64,000 bases of DNA from Sphingobium cyanobacteriorum. GTDB taxonomy: Bacteria > Pseudomonadota > Alphaproteobacteria > Sphingomonadales > Sphingomonadaceae. Shown here piece after piece: positions 17,881-24,912 of this stretch. Each line of letters starts with the position of its first letter. Positions within the stretch are counted from its first letter, which is position 1. The notes beneath the pieces are model-generated. The model searched no databases. It saw only the letters and a list, made by a program, of their open reading frames with translations, and was not told where the DNA came from. The stretch is taken from NCBI RefSeq assembly GCF_030580935.1, contig NZ_JAUQOM010000001.1, forward strand, positions 682,001 to 746,000, read 5' to 3'. The position numbers and the translations under genes were made by a program.

Positions 17881-18717
17881 TTACCTTCCGAGGGTGGCGA
17901 GCATGAGATAGGCGAGGCGCGCGGTCTGCGGCTGCGGCTTGACCATGATGTCAGGCTGCTCGCTCAGGCGCTGGGTTTCGATCCGCACATAGTCGGCGGG
18001 CTGGACCGTCTTTGCGCCCGCAGGCAGGGATGCATCGGCATATTGAACCGGGCCGCCCAGGCTGTCGGAGCTTTTCTGGAGCTTGGCGGCGAAGCGATCA
18101 CGGATTTCCGCGAAGCTGCGGGCGTTGCCGGCACGATCGTAGAAGATCGACCGGTTGGCGCGCGCGGCGGCGGGAAAAAGCGATGCGGCGGTCGCGTCGG
18201 GCGCGCGGTCATGGACCGACAGGAATTTCGACGCGCCACCCACGCCCAGGAAATGGGCAAGATAAAGATCGACCGGCGCCGCCTCGCGATGGAGGCGGCT
18301 TTCCAGATAGGCTTTATTGTCGGCGGCATGTTCGGCCGCCATGACCGATGCCGTCTCAGGATGCTTGCGCAGGTCCAGAATTTGCTGCCGTAATTCGGGA
18401 TCGGCGACGGAATAGCGGCCGTTGCTGCCCCGGCTGATCGCGTCCGACGCCCAGCCCAGGCCATATTGGCTGCCATGCTTGTCGATGACGGCAAGCCAGC
18501 TCTGGTCGATGAACTGATAGAGGCCGGTGGCCGATGAAGTGGACGCGCGCGCCGCGGCGTTCAGCCCGGATTCGATCTTCGCCTGCCCCAGCAGATAACT
18601 GAAGTCGACACCCGTGCGCCGGCTCGCCATCGCAATCGCGTTGGTCACGCGATTGCCGGCCGATCCCGCCGTTGCCGATATGTCTGCGAATGCCGACACT
18701 GTTTCCAAAATCCTCAC
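17881..18717 (-). CDS. Flagellar-associated lytic transglycosylase (SltF/FlgJ-C-like)
   Basis: This protein should cleave peptidoglycan glycan strands locally so the rod can pass, a role carried by the C-terminal domain of enteric FlgJ. The 278-residue product starts with an SLT-type lysozyme-like fold: LLGQAKIESGLNAAARASTS with a catalytic Glu in IESGL, followed by ATGLYQFIDQSWL. No obvious cleavable signal peptide is visible. The annotated GTG start is uncertain; another GTG at 18699 has a nearby GGA. A strong sigma-54 promoter begins 20 bases upstream. Its separation from flgJ, which here encodes only the rod-binding part, supports the division of labour. Confidence 0.82.
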   Translation of the reverse strand: MRILETVSAFADISATAGSAGNRVTNAIAMASRRTGVDFSYLLGQAKIESGLNAAARASTSSATGLYQFIDQSWLAVIDKHGSQYGLGWASDAISRGSNGRYSVADPELRQQILDLRKHPETASVMAAEHAADNKAYLESRLHREAAPVDLYLAHFLGVGGASKFLSVHDRAPDATAASLFPAAARANRSIFYDRAGNARSFAEIRDRFAAKLQKSSDSLGGPVQYADASLPAGAKTVQPADYVRIETQRLSEQPDIMVKPQPQTARLAYLMLATLGR

Positions 18718-18736
18718 TTGCTAGCGAGGACATTAG

Positions 18737-18752
18737 AGCAAGGCTTGTGCCA
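18737..18752 (-). promoter_or_regulatory. Sigma-54 promoter of the transglycosylase-flhA-fliA operon
   Basis: On the minus strand the sequence reads TGGCACAAGCCTTGCT, matching the RpoN consensus TGGCACG-N4-TTGCW with a single difference at the last base of the -24 element. The -12 box ends 20 bases upstream of the first possible start codon, so the leader would be very short. A CGGCAAAAT element at 18853-18861 lies about 100 bases upstream, where an FlbD-type activator could bind. Confidence 0.85.
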
Positions 18753-19025
18753 ATATTTGGTTAACGCGGCCGCAAGAAAATGAATGGGGCAAAACATATG
18801 ACGGCGGCGCTTCGCGCAGTTTTAGGCCCGAAGAAATTTTTTCTGCCCATCCCGGCAAAATCCTCCCCTGGCAGGGAAGGTGGCACGGCTTTGTATACCG
18901 TAACGACATGCTGAACATGTTTCAGCATCCATCGGGCCGCCGGGTCCATAGATGGCTGGACACGCCAAAATCCCCCCTTCCCGGCACGGGAAGGAAGGTG
19001 AATTCAGCCGGCAATATCGAAATCG
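18753..19025. other. Gene-free stretch with dispersed repeats
   Basis: No gene is seen between the transglycosylase promoter and the flgN-like stop. The stretch holds two copies of short dispersed repeats, TCCTCCCCTGGCAGGGAAGG at 18861-18880 and a related C-rich/GGGAAGG unit at 18967-18996. It also has an imperfect hairpin around ATGCTGAACATGTTTCAGCAT (18908-18928), which could terminate the flgM-flgN transcript arriving from the right. The sequence TGGCACGGCTTTGTAT at 18882 is a poor sigma-54 match. Confidence 0.5.
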
Positions 19026-19334
19026 TCAGCGGCCGTAGGTCAGCGGCGCCCGTTGCGCGCCATGCGCGGCCAGGATGGACAGGCGCTGCCCGACATGGTC
19101 GGACAACAGATTGACGCGCACCCGCGCACTTTCCAGCAGCGGCAGCATCGCGCTCAGCCGTTCGACCACCGCCGGGTCGGATCGCCACGCGCCGATCGCG
19201 CGGACAGCCGCCGCCGCGTGACTCACCCGGTTGCTCGCCGTCTCGATCGCCAGCGCGTCATAGCCGTCCAGCACCTCGCGCAAATCCTCGAACGCATCGA
19301 ACAGATCATCCAGCGCAGCAAGACCGAGCGGCAT
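19026..19334 (-). CDS. FlgN-like flagellar protein (tentative)
   Basis: The 102-residue product is helical and Ala/Leu/Arg-rich, without membrane segments. It follows flgM by 11 bases on the same strand. In many bacteria the gene after flgM is flgN, the export chaperone for FlgK and FlgL. Size and helical character fit, but FlgN proteins are poorly conserved and I see no decisive motif. The alternative is a sphingomonad-specific flagellar protein of unknown role. The name is inferred from position only. Confidence 0.6.
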   Translation of the reverse strand: MPLGLAALDDLFDAFEDLREVLDGYDALAIETASNRVSHAAAAVRAIGAWRSDPAVVERLSAMLPLLESARVRVNLLSDHVGQRLSILAAHGAQRAPLTYGR

Positions 19335-19345
19335 GGGTTTCGTCC

Positions 19346-19627
19346 CTATCTGGCGGAAGGCAGGTCGAGATCGACCATGCGTTCCGCAATGGCGTTGGCG
19401 TCGACCGGATAATTGCCCGACGCGATGGCGGCCTTGATCGCGGCGATCCGGTCCATGTCGACCGGCGCGCCCTCGGCCGCCATGCGTGCGGCGGGGCTGG
19501 CCGATTCCGATGCGGCGGCCGTGCTCACACTCGTGCCGGGGGCGGACGACGCACGCGCCTTCCCGCCTTCCCGCAGGCTGGTGACGCCGATCGCGTTGCT
19601 GATGCTCTGGCCCACGGAGTTGATCAT
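19346..19627 (-). CDS. flgM: Anti-sigma-28 factor FlgM
   Basis: FlgM binds FliA and is exported through the finished hook-basal body, coupling late gene expression to assembly. The 93-residue product has the usual layout: a short N-terminus with VGQSISNAIG, a low-complexity Ala/Ser middle, and the C-terminal sigma-binding half (DRIAAIKAAIASGNYPVDAN followed by AIAERMVDLDL), where the IxxGxYxVDxxxIAxxM pattern is diagnostic. It lies downstream of flgA with 45 bases between, a gap that includes a candidate sigma-28 promoter. Confidence 0.92.
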   Translation of the reverse strand: MINSVGQSISNAIGVTSLREGGKARASSAPGTSVSTAAASESASPAARMAAEGAPVDMDRIAAIKAAIASGNYPVDANAIAERMVDLDLPSAR

Positions 19628-19659
19628 CGGGTAAAATCCTTCACTCGTCCCTACCGCTT

Positions 19660-19686
19660 ATAACGGACAAGTTCAAAAATCCTTAA
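19660..19686 (-). promoter_or_regulatory. Candidate sigma-28 promoter of flgM
   Basis: On the minus strand, TTAA (19686-19683), a 15-base spacer and TCCGTTAT (19667-19660) resemble the flagellin promoter of this window (TAAA-N15-GCCGTTAT) with two changes. It overlaps the last codons of flgA and lies 33 bases before the flgM start codon. FliA-dependent flgM transcription is a known feedback arrangement in other bacteria. It is weaker than the fliC and motA promoters. Confidence 0.6.
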
Positions 19687-20248
19687 ATCCTGGAATCTGC
19701 ACAAGCCCCATTTCCACGACCTGCGCAAAAATCGGCGCACTTTTCTTGTCCTCGCGCACGCGGATCGTCTGCCCGATGGCGCCATCCTCGTCCGCGACCA
19801 TCATGCGCGACACGCTGAAGGCGGCATTGCCGGCCATCAGTTGCACCGGATCACCCTTGCGCACGACATTGTCCCGTTGCGCGGGCGACGCGGCGGCGCG
19901 GTTGAAGCGGCCGGCGGCGGCGCTGCGCGGCAGCGGCCCCGACGCGGCGGCGGATGCGCCCGCGACCAGCGGCACGCGGATGCGCCAGCCCAGCGCCGCG
20001 CACTGCACCATCGCCGCGCCGAACACCGGCCCTTCGACGGTCGGGGTGGCCGGGCAGGCGGCCAGGCGCAAACGACGATCGACAGGCGCGACCGGACCGC
20101 CCGGCTCGCCCAGATTGGCGCCCACGGTCATCGCCACCAGACTGTCGATCCGGTCGAGATTCTCGAATTTCTGCTGCGCGACCGCAGGCTGCGCAAACGG
20201 CAGAGCGGCGACAGCGAAAAGGCAGGACGATAGGCGAAACACGGGCAT
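19673..20248 (-). CDS. flgA: Flagellar P-ring assembly chaperone FlgA
   Basis: FlgA is a periplasmic chaperone needed for polymerisation of FlgI into the P ring. The 191-residue product has a signal peptide at about residues 1-24 (RLSSCLFAVAALPFAQPAVA), a central region rich in Ala/Arg, and the SAF/FlgA C-terminal domain (RDNVVRKGDPVQLMAGNAAF, GQTIRVREDKKSAPIFAQVV). These motifs are typical of FlgA. A near-perfect sigma-54 promoter lies just upstream. The gene is divergent from flgB-flgL with the second stator pair in between. Confidence 0.93.
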   Translation of the reverse strand: MPVFRLSSCLFAVAALPFAQPAVAQQKFENLDRIDSLVAMTVGANLGEPGGPVAPVDRRLRLAACPATPTVEGPVFGAAMVQCAALGWRIRVPLVAGASAAASGPLPRSAAAGRFNRAAASPAQRDNVVRKGDPVQLMAGNAAFSVSRMMVADEDGAIGQTIRVREDKKSAPIFAQVVEMGLVQIPGFKDF

Positions 20249-20286
20249 GTCTCCTGAACAGGCGGACAGTCTATGCCGCTCAGCTC

Positions 20287-20302
20287 AGCAATATCCGTGC
20301 CA
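20287..20302 (-). promoter_or_regulatory. Sigma-54 promoter of flgA
   Basis: The minus strand reads TGGCACGGATATTGCT, a full match to TGGCACG-N4-TTGCW. The -12 element ends 39 bases upstream of the flgA start and the -24 box abuts the motB2 stop codon. flgA, and possibly flgM and the flgN-like gene, can therefore be transcribed independently of the stator pair. Confidence 0.9.
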
Positions 20303-20309
20303 GTTTTCC

Positions 20310-20819
20310 TCAGCGGGCCTTGGCGGCTCCCGGCGCGATGCGGATCACCTGCCCCTGCCCGCTCTGGCCATCGGCCTGGTCCAGCCCCCGGATCAGCAGC
20401 CGGTCCTGCGCGATGCCGTCGGCCTTGAGCGATCGCGCGACCGCGCCCAGCCGGGCGGCGGCCAGATCCCATTCGTCGAAGCGCTGGCGCGACGGGTCGG
20501 TGCCATGGCTACGAATGTCCACCCCGCCCGCACCCTTGCCGAACCGGCGCGCAACATCGCCCAGCCGCGCGTCGCCCGCCGGCGTCAACAGCGCCTCGCC
20601 CGGCGCGAACAGGTCGGCGGCGCGCAGGTCGACGCCCTGCGCCATCGGCCGCCCGCCAAATTGGCGGCTGACCTGCGCCAGCATAGCGTCGCGGCGCGAT
20701 CCGCTGGCCTGGAGCAGCACGAAGAAGGCGAGGAGCAGCAGCAGCAGGTCGGCAAAGCTCACCGCCCAGCGGTTGCGCCGGGCGGTGGCGGATGAGGGCG
20801 CTGCGGCCGCGCTGGTCAT
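20310..20819 (-). CDS. Compact MotB-type stator protein (second set)
   Basis: The 169-residue product has a single N-terminal membrane helix (WAVSFADLLLLLLAFFVLLQ, about residues 18-37), with the ion-carrying Asp expected of MotB at position 24. An OmpA-like peptidoglycan-binding domain follows, with VDIRSHGTDPSRQRFDEWDL, AARLGAVARSL and DRLLIRGLD. It is roughly half the length of the MotB encoded at 31054, because the plug/linker and C-terminal tail are much reduced. Its start overlaps the end of the MotA-like gene as ATGA. A role as alternative stator, or as a TolR-like device for another machine, is inferred. Confidence 0.78.
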   Translation of the reverse strand: MTSAAAAPSSATARRNRWAVSFADLLLLLLAFFVLLQASGSRRDAMLAQVSRQFGGRPMAQGVDLRAADLFAPGEALLTPAGDARLGDVARRFGKGAGGVDIRSHGTDPSRQRFDEWDLAAARLGAVARSLKADGIAQDRLLIRGLDQADGQSGQGQVIRIAPGAAKAR

Positions 20820-21502
20820 GCGACCTCGCGGATCGACGCCCGCCGCAACGGCGCATGTTCGCGCCGCGCGATCCCCAGCATCCGGTCCACCGCCTCGCGC
20901 TGCCAGGCCAGTTCGCGTTCCGACAGGTCAGCCAGCCGCGCGGCGATCGGTGCGGCGATCAGGTTGGCGATGACGACGCCGTAAAAGGTTGTGAGCAGGG
21001 CCAGCGCCATGGCGGGACCAAGCGTGGCGGGATCGTCCATCGCCGCGAACATGCCGACCAGCCCGATGATCGTGCCCGCCATGCCCAGCGCGGGCGCGGC
21101 GTCGGCGATCGACAGCCAGGCCTTGTGCACCGCGCCATGGCGCTGCGCCCGGTCGGCCAGCGACTGCGCCGCCCACAGTTCGAACATGTCGATGCGGTCG
21201 CAATTGGCCAGCTTGCGCGCCGCTTCGGTCAGGAACACGCTGGCGGTTTTCACCCGGTCGGTGCAGGACAGGCCACGCAATTGCGCCACCTGATCGATCT
21301 TGAGCATGGCGGCGCGCGCCGCATCGCGATCACGCGAAGGATCGGCGGTCAGCAGCGGCGCCAGCGCCGCGACCGCGCGCGCCAGCGCGCCAGCGCCATT
21401 CTGGAACAGCGCCACCAGCACGATCCCGCCCAGCATCGCCAACAGTGTCAGCGGATCGAACAAATGGCCGAAAATCGCGATCATGAAAGCCCAAATCCCC
21501 AT
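20816..21502 (-). CDS. MotA-type stator channel protein (second set)
   Basis: The product (228 residues from the ATG at 21502, with a GTG five codons upstream as alternative) belongs to the MotA/TolQ/ExbB family. Membrane helices are seen at about residues 13-38, near 138 (PALGMAGTIIGLVGMFAAM) and near 170 (AMALALLTTFYGVVIANLIA). The family prolines and the glycine-rich third helix are present. It is translationally coupled to the short MotB downstream. The pair differs from the motAB at 30187-32103, so the island encodes two stators. I cannot tell whether they use protons or sodium. Confidence 0.8.
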   Translation of the reverse strand: MGIWAFMIAIFGHLFDPLTLLAMLGGIVLVALFQNGAGALARAVAALAPLLTADPSRDRDAARAAMLKIDQVAQLRGLSCTDRVKTASVFLTEAARKLANCDRIDMFELWAAQSLADRAQRHGAVHKAWLSIADAAPALGMAGTIIGLVGMFAAMDDPATLGPAMALALLTTFYGVVIANLIAAPIAARLADLSERELAWQREAVDRMLGIARREHAPLRRASIREVA

Positions 21503-21537
21503 CGTTCCACCGGCCACGGCAATGCCCTGCCGCCGAC

Positions 21538-21553
21538 CGGCAAAAAATTGCCG
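21538..21553. promoter_or_regulatory. CGGCAA-AAAA-TTGCCG palindrome, candidate FlbD site
   Basis: CGGCAAAAAATTGCCG is a perfect 6+6 inverted repeat. It lies 75 bases upstream of the flgB sigma-54 -24 box and also faces the motA2 start on the other strand. It resembles the elements between flbD and fliC and near the transglycosylase promoter. Activator binding is inferred from similarity to Caulobacter ftr elements and from the typical enhancer distance. Confidence 0.6.
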
Positions 21554-21627
21554 CCCTTGCCGCTCCTCACCGCAAACGTCCCGTTTCCCGCGACTTTCCG
21601 CGCTGCCGATGCGTCACCCACGCAAAT

Positions 21628-21643
21628 TGGCACGGCTCTTGCT
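21628..21643 (+). promoter_or_regulatory. Sigma-54 promoter of the flgBCDEF operon
   Basis: TGGCACGGCTCTTGCT matches TGGCACG-N4-TTGCW completely. The -12 element ends 82 bases upstream of the flgB start codon. No other gene lies in between. Confidence 0.92.
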
Positions 21644-21725
21644 GATTACAGGCTGGATCACCCGCAGAAGACGCCATCAGGCTTCAGAACGGCGGATGGA
21701 TCGAAAGCTTTAGGGTCAATTGCCA

Positions 21726-22094
21726 ATGTCGGTCGAAGACACATTGTTCGGGATACATGGAAAGGCGCTCGCGCTCCGGTCGCAGCGCCTGTCGCTGCTC
21801 GCGTCCAACATCGCCAACGCATCGACCCCCAATTACAAGGCCCGCGACATCGATTTCGAGGCCGCGCTCCGCGACGCGACGCGCCAGGCGGGCAAGACGC
21901 CGACCGATGTGGCCCAGGCCGCCAGCGCCGCCATGGGCTATCGCGTGCCGCTGCAACCCAGCCTGGACGGCAACACCGTCGAACTGAGCACCGAACAGAC
22001 CCTGTTCGCTGAAAATGCGGTCAAATATCGCACGACCCTCTCCTTCCTGGAGGGGCGCATCAATACCATCAACCGCGCGCTGAAGGGAGAATGA
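21726..22094 (+). CDS. flgB: Flagellar proximal rod protein FlgB
   Basis: FlgB forms part of the proximal rod. The 122-residue product carries the family N-terminal rod motif (LRSQRLSLLASNIANASTPN followed by YKARDIDFE) and the helical C-terminus (NAVKYRTTLSFLEGRINTIN). I chose the ATG rather than a TTG two codons upstream. It is first in the plus-strand operon and its stop overlaps the flgC start as ATGA. Confidence 0.96.
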   Translation: MSVEDTLFGIHGKALALRSQRLSLLASNIANASTPNYKARDIDFEAALRDATRQAGKTPTDVAQAASAAMGYRVPLQPSLDGNTVELSTEQTLFAENAVKYRTTLSFLEGRINTINRALKGE

Positions 22095-22507
22095 GCATGA
22101 GCAGCTCCGGTCCCATGAACATTTTCGATATCGCCGGCCGCGCCATGAGCGCGCAACTGGTGCGACTGAATGCCACCGCCTCCAACATGGCCAATGCCGG
22201 CAATGTCACCGGCAGCGCGGCGGAAGCCTATCGCGCGATCAAGCCGGTGTTCCAGTCCGTCACCGACAGCCCCGGCGTGTCCACGGTCAAGGTCGCCAAT
22301 GTCGTGACCACCAGCGCGCAGCCGACCAGGCGCCACGATCCCAACCATCCGCTGGCCGACGCCAATGGCGATGTCTGGGAATCGGCGGTCGATAGCAATG
22401 CGGAGATGGTCGACATGATCGAAACCGCCCGCATGTACCAGAATAATGTGCAGGTGCTCAACACCGCCAAATCCCTGATGCTGGAAACCATAAGGATCGG
22501 CAAATGA
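22091..22507 (+). CDS. flgC: Flagellar proximal rod protein FlgC
   Basis: FlgC is a proximal rod subunit. The 138 residues include the family N-terminus (IFDIAGRAMSAQLVRLNATA then SNMANAGNVTG) and the C-terminus VDSNAEMVDMIETARMYQNN followed by VQVLNTAKSLML, which is the shared flagellar rod/hook end. Later in-frame ATGs at 22097 and 22115 are possible starts. The ATGA overlaps with flgB and flgD favour the first one. Confidence 0.96.
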   Translation: MSMSSSGPMNIFDIAGRAMSAQLVRLNATASNMANAGNVTGSAAEAYRAIKPVFQSVTDSPGVSTVKVANVVTTSAQPTRRHDPNHPLADANGDVWESAVDSNAEMVDMIETARMYQNNVQVLNTAKSLMLETIRIGK

Positions 22508-23166
22508 CCGCGACATCGACCGTGACCGACAGCGCCGGCCTGTCGGTCTATAATGCCAACGCCAAGAAAGGCACCGGCAAGTCGGAAATGGGCCAGGCCG
22601 ATTTCCTGACCCTGCTGACGGCGCAGATGCAATATCAGGATCCGTTCGCCCCCGTCGACAACAGTGAAATGGTGTCGCAGATGGCGACCATCACCAACTC
22701 GTCCGGCATTGCCGAGATGAACGCCACGCTCAAGTCGCTTGCCGCCAATCTTGGCGGATCGCGGCTGGGCGATGCGGCAAGCTGGATCGGCAAGGCGATG
22801 CTGGTCCAGAGCAATGTCGCCGTGCCCGATTCCGCCGGCTCCTATGCCGGGCAGATCACGCTGGCGGGCGCCAGCGATGCGGTCAGCATCGATCTGGTCG
22901 ATGGCGACGGCAATGTCGTCAGGACGATCGACCTGGGCGCGCAGGATGCCGGCGCGACCGCCTCCTTCTACTGGGATGGCAAGGACGACACCGGCGCCAG
23001 CGTCGCCAGTTCCGCCCTTCAGGTGAAGGTCAATGGCGGCACCACCAGCCAGGTCGCGACCTGGGCCACCATCGCCGCCGTCCAGTCACCCGCTGACGGT
23101 TCCTCGTCCAAACTCATCACCGCGCTCGGCAGCTACAGCCCGTCCGACGCGATCAGCCTGATGTAA
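22504..23166 (+). CDS. flgD: Flagellar hook assembly scaffold FlgD
   Basis: FlgD caps the growing hook and is released when the hook is complete. The 220 residues include the N-terminal family motif (MGQADFLTLLTAQMQYQDPF followed by APVDNSEMVSQMA) and the FlgD Ig-like/TTD region with FYWDGKDDTGA, a hallmark of the family. It overlaps flgC by 4 bases and precedes flgE by 44 bases with a GGGAG ribosome binding site. Confidence 0.96.
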   Translation: MTATSTVTDSAGLSVYNANAKKGTGKSEMGQADFLTLLTAQMQYQDPFAPVDNSEMVSQMATITNSSGIAEMNATLKSLAANLGGSRLGDAASWIGKAMLVQSNVAVPDSAGSYAGQITLAGASDAVSIDLVDGDGNVVRTIDLGAQDAGATASFYWDGKDDTGASVASSALQVKVNGGTTSQVATWATIAAVQSPADGSSSKLITALGSYSPSDAISLM

Positions 23167-23210
23167 TGTCTTTTCACCCTTCATCCTTCTGACCCAAGGG
23201 AGCAACGCCC

Positions 23211-24056
23211 ATGTCCTTCTATACCTCGCTGTCGGGCCTCAAGGCCGCCCAGACCGACCTGTCCGCCATTTCGAACAACGTCGCCAACGTCGGCTCGACC
23301 GGCTTCAAGAAAAGCACCGTGTCCTTTGGCGACATCTTCGCCGCCGCGCCGATGCAGACCACCAACCAGACCGCGGGCCAGGGCGTGCGCGTGCAGGGCG
23401 TGAACCAGCAATTCACCCAGGGGACGATCGAAACCACCGACAAGACGCTGGACCTGGCGATCACCGGCGAAGGCTATTTCACCGTGAAGGCGGAGGACGG
23501 CACCGTCGGCTACACCCGCAACGGCGCGATGGCGGTGGATGATGACCGCTATGTCGTCGACGGCACCGGATCGCGGGTTCAGGTTTTCGCGGTCAATCCC
23601 GACACCGGCGTCAAGACCACGACGCCCACGGCCACCACCACCCCGGCCGACCTGACCGACCTGCAAGTCCCGACCACTTACAAGGATCAGGCCAACGGCG
23701 CGCAGCTCACCAGCGTCGCCGTGGCGAAGGACGGCCTGGTTTCGGCCGTCTATGCCGATGGCAGCACCGTCTATCTGGGCCAGGTCGCGATGGCCTCCTT
23801 CAACAGCCAGGAAGGGCTGCGACAGGAAGGCGACGCGCATTGGAGTTCGACCGTGGCCAGTGGCAACCCCATCCTGGGCACCGCCAATGAAGGCATGTAC
23901 GGCGCGATCAGCTCCGGCTCGCTGGAACATTCCAACGTCGACATCACCGAAGAACTGGTGGCCCTGATCTCCGCCCAGCGGAATTTCCAGGCGAACAGCA
24001 AGGCGATCGAGGCGGCGAACACGCTGACCACCACCATCGTCAACATGCGTACCTGA
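23211..24056 (+). CDS. flgE: Flagellar hook protein FlgE, short form
   Basis: FlgE is the subunit of the flexible hook. The 281 residues contain the N-terminal motif (LSGLKAAQTDLSAISNNVAN then VGSTGFKKS), the D1 motif with DLAITGEGYFTVKAEDGTVG and YTRNGAMAV, and the C-terminal helix SNVDITEELVALISAQRNFQ. It is much shorter than enteric FlgE (about 400). There is no room for a full D2 domain between about residues 125 and 170, where only a Thr/Pro-rich linker is present. Position after flgD, rather than sequence alone, distinguishes it from FlgF or FlgG. Confidence 0.9.
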   Translation: MSFYTSLSGLKAAQTDLSAISNNVANVGSTGFKKSTVSFGDIFAAAPMQTTNQTAGQGVRVQGVNQQFTQGTIETTDKTLDLAITGEGYFTVKAEDGTVGYTRNGAMAVDDDRYVVDGTGSRVQVFAVNPDTGVKTTTPTATTTPADLTDLQVPTTYKDQANGAQLTSVAVAKDGLVSAVYADGSTVYLGQVAMASFNSQEGLRQEGDAHWSSTVASGNPILGTANEGMYGAISSGSLEHSNVDITEELVALISAQRNFQANSKAIEAANTLTTTIVNMRT

Positions 24057-24085
24057 TACCAGGCCCGGCATAGAAAGGTCAGCCC

Positions 24086-24829
24086 ATGGACCGGCTCGTC
24101 AACACGGCCCTTACGGCCATGCGCGGCGCGATGGCGCGGCAGGCGTCGATCGCGAACAACCTCGCCAACGCCAACACCGTCGGCTTTCGCGCCGAAATCG
24201 CCAATGCCGAAACGCGCTGGATCAAGGGCGACACGTTCGACACCCGCGCCCAGGCATCGGAACAGGTGATCGCCGCCGACATGACGCAGGGCGCGGTGAC
24301 GGAAACCGGCAACCCGCTCGACGTGGCGATGAACGGCGACACGCTGCTCGCCGTCCAGGCCGCCGATGGCAGCGAAGCCTATACGCGCCGGGGCGACCTC
24401 AAAGTCTCCGACAGCGGCCTGCTCACCACCGGCGACGGCCTGCCCGTGCTGAGCGAAGGCGGCCCCATCACCCTGCCGCAGATGGACAGCATATCGATCG
24501 CGGCCGATGGCGGCATCTGGGGCGTGCCGCTGGGCGGCGACCCCGCCAACCCGCAACAGGTCGACCGGCTGAAACTGACCACCGCCGCCGGCTCCAGCAT
24601 CGCCAAGGGCACGGACGGCCTGTTCCGCGAAGTCAATGGCGGCGCGCTGCCATCCGACCCGCTCGCCAGCGTCACGGCCGGGTCGATCGAGGGGTCGAAC
24701 GTCAATTCGACCCAGGCGCTGGTCCAGATGATTGAGGCCAGCCGCGCCTGGGAAACCCAGATCAAGCTGATCGACACCGCCAAGCAACTGGATGACGGCG
24801 GCGCATCGCTGATGCGCCTCGACAGCTAA
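24086..24829 (+). CDS. flgF: Flagellar proximal rod protein FlgF
   Basis: FlgF is a proximal rod component. The 247 residues begin MDRLVNTALTAMRGAMARQA, followed by the conserved SIANNLANANTVGFRAE. The middle contains NPLDVAMNGDTLLAVQAADG, and the end has SNVNSTQALVQMIEASRAWE. These motifs and the gene order flgE-flgF-flgG support the assignment. The gene is separated from flgG by an 83-base gap that contains a sigma-54 promoter. Confidence 0.95.
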   Translation: MDRLVNTALTAMRGAMARQASIANNLANANTVGFRAEIANAETRWIKGDTFDTRAQASEQVIAADMTQGAVTETGNPLDVAMNGDTLLAVQAADGSEAYTRRGDLKVSDSGLLTTGDGLPVLSEGGPITLPQMDSISIAADGGIWGVPLGGDPANPQQVDRLKLTTAAGSSIAKGTDGLFREVNGGALPSDPLASVTAGSIEGSNVNSTQALVQMIEASRAWETQIKLIDTAKQLDDGGASLMRLDS

Positions 24830-24845
24830 AGCGGATGGTTAATAT

Positions 24846-24861
24846 TGGCACGCATCTTGCT
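24846..24861 (+). promoter_or_regulatory. Sigma-54 promoter of flgG and downstream genes
   Basis: TGGCACGCATCTTGCT is a complete match to TGGCACG-N4-TTGCW, 51 bases upstream of the flgG start. It lies in the only sizeable gap inside the rod/hook gene string, so flgGHIJKL can be transcribed as a separate sigma-54 unit. Confidence 0.92.
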
Positions 24862-24912
24862 TAATTGACCATATGAGCATCCCTGCGGGGACGCGCCACG
24901 GAGAAATGAACG

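Noticed and set aside
15118..18393. A 1091-codon plus-strand open frame over fliA, flhA and the transglycosylase
   Set aside because: It spans three well-identified genes on the other strand and is His/Gln/Arg/Asp-rich without recognisable domains; it is a codon-usage shadow.
18882..18897. TGGCACGGCTTTGTAT, a possible fifth sigma-54 promoter
   Set aside because: The -12 half (TGTAT) lacks the invariant GC, it lies in a repeat unit, and no plus-strand gene follows.
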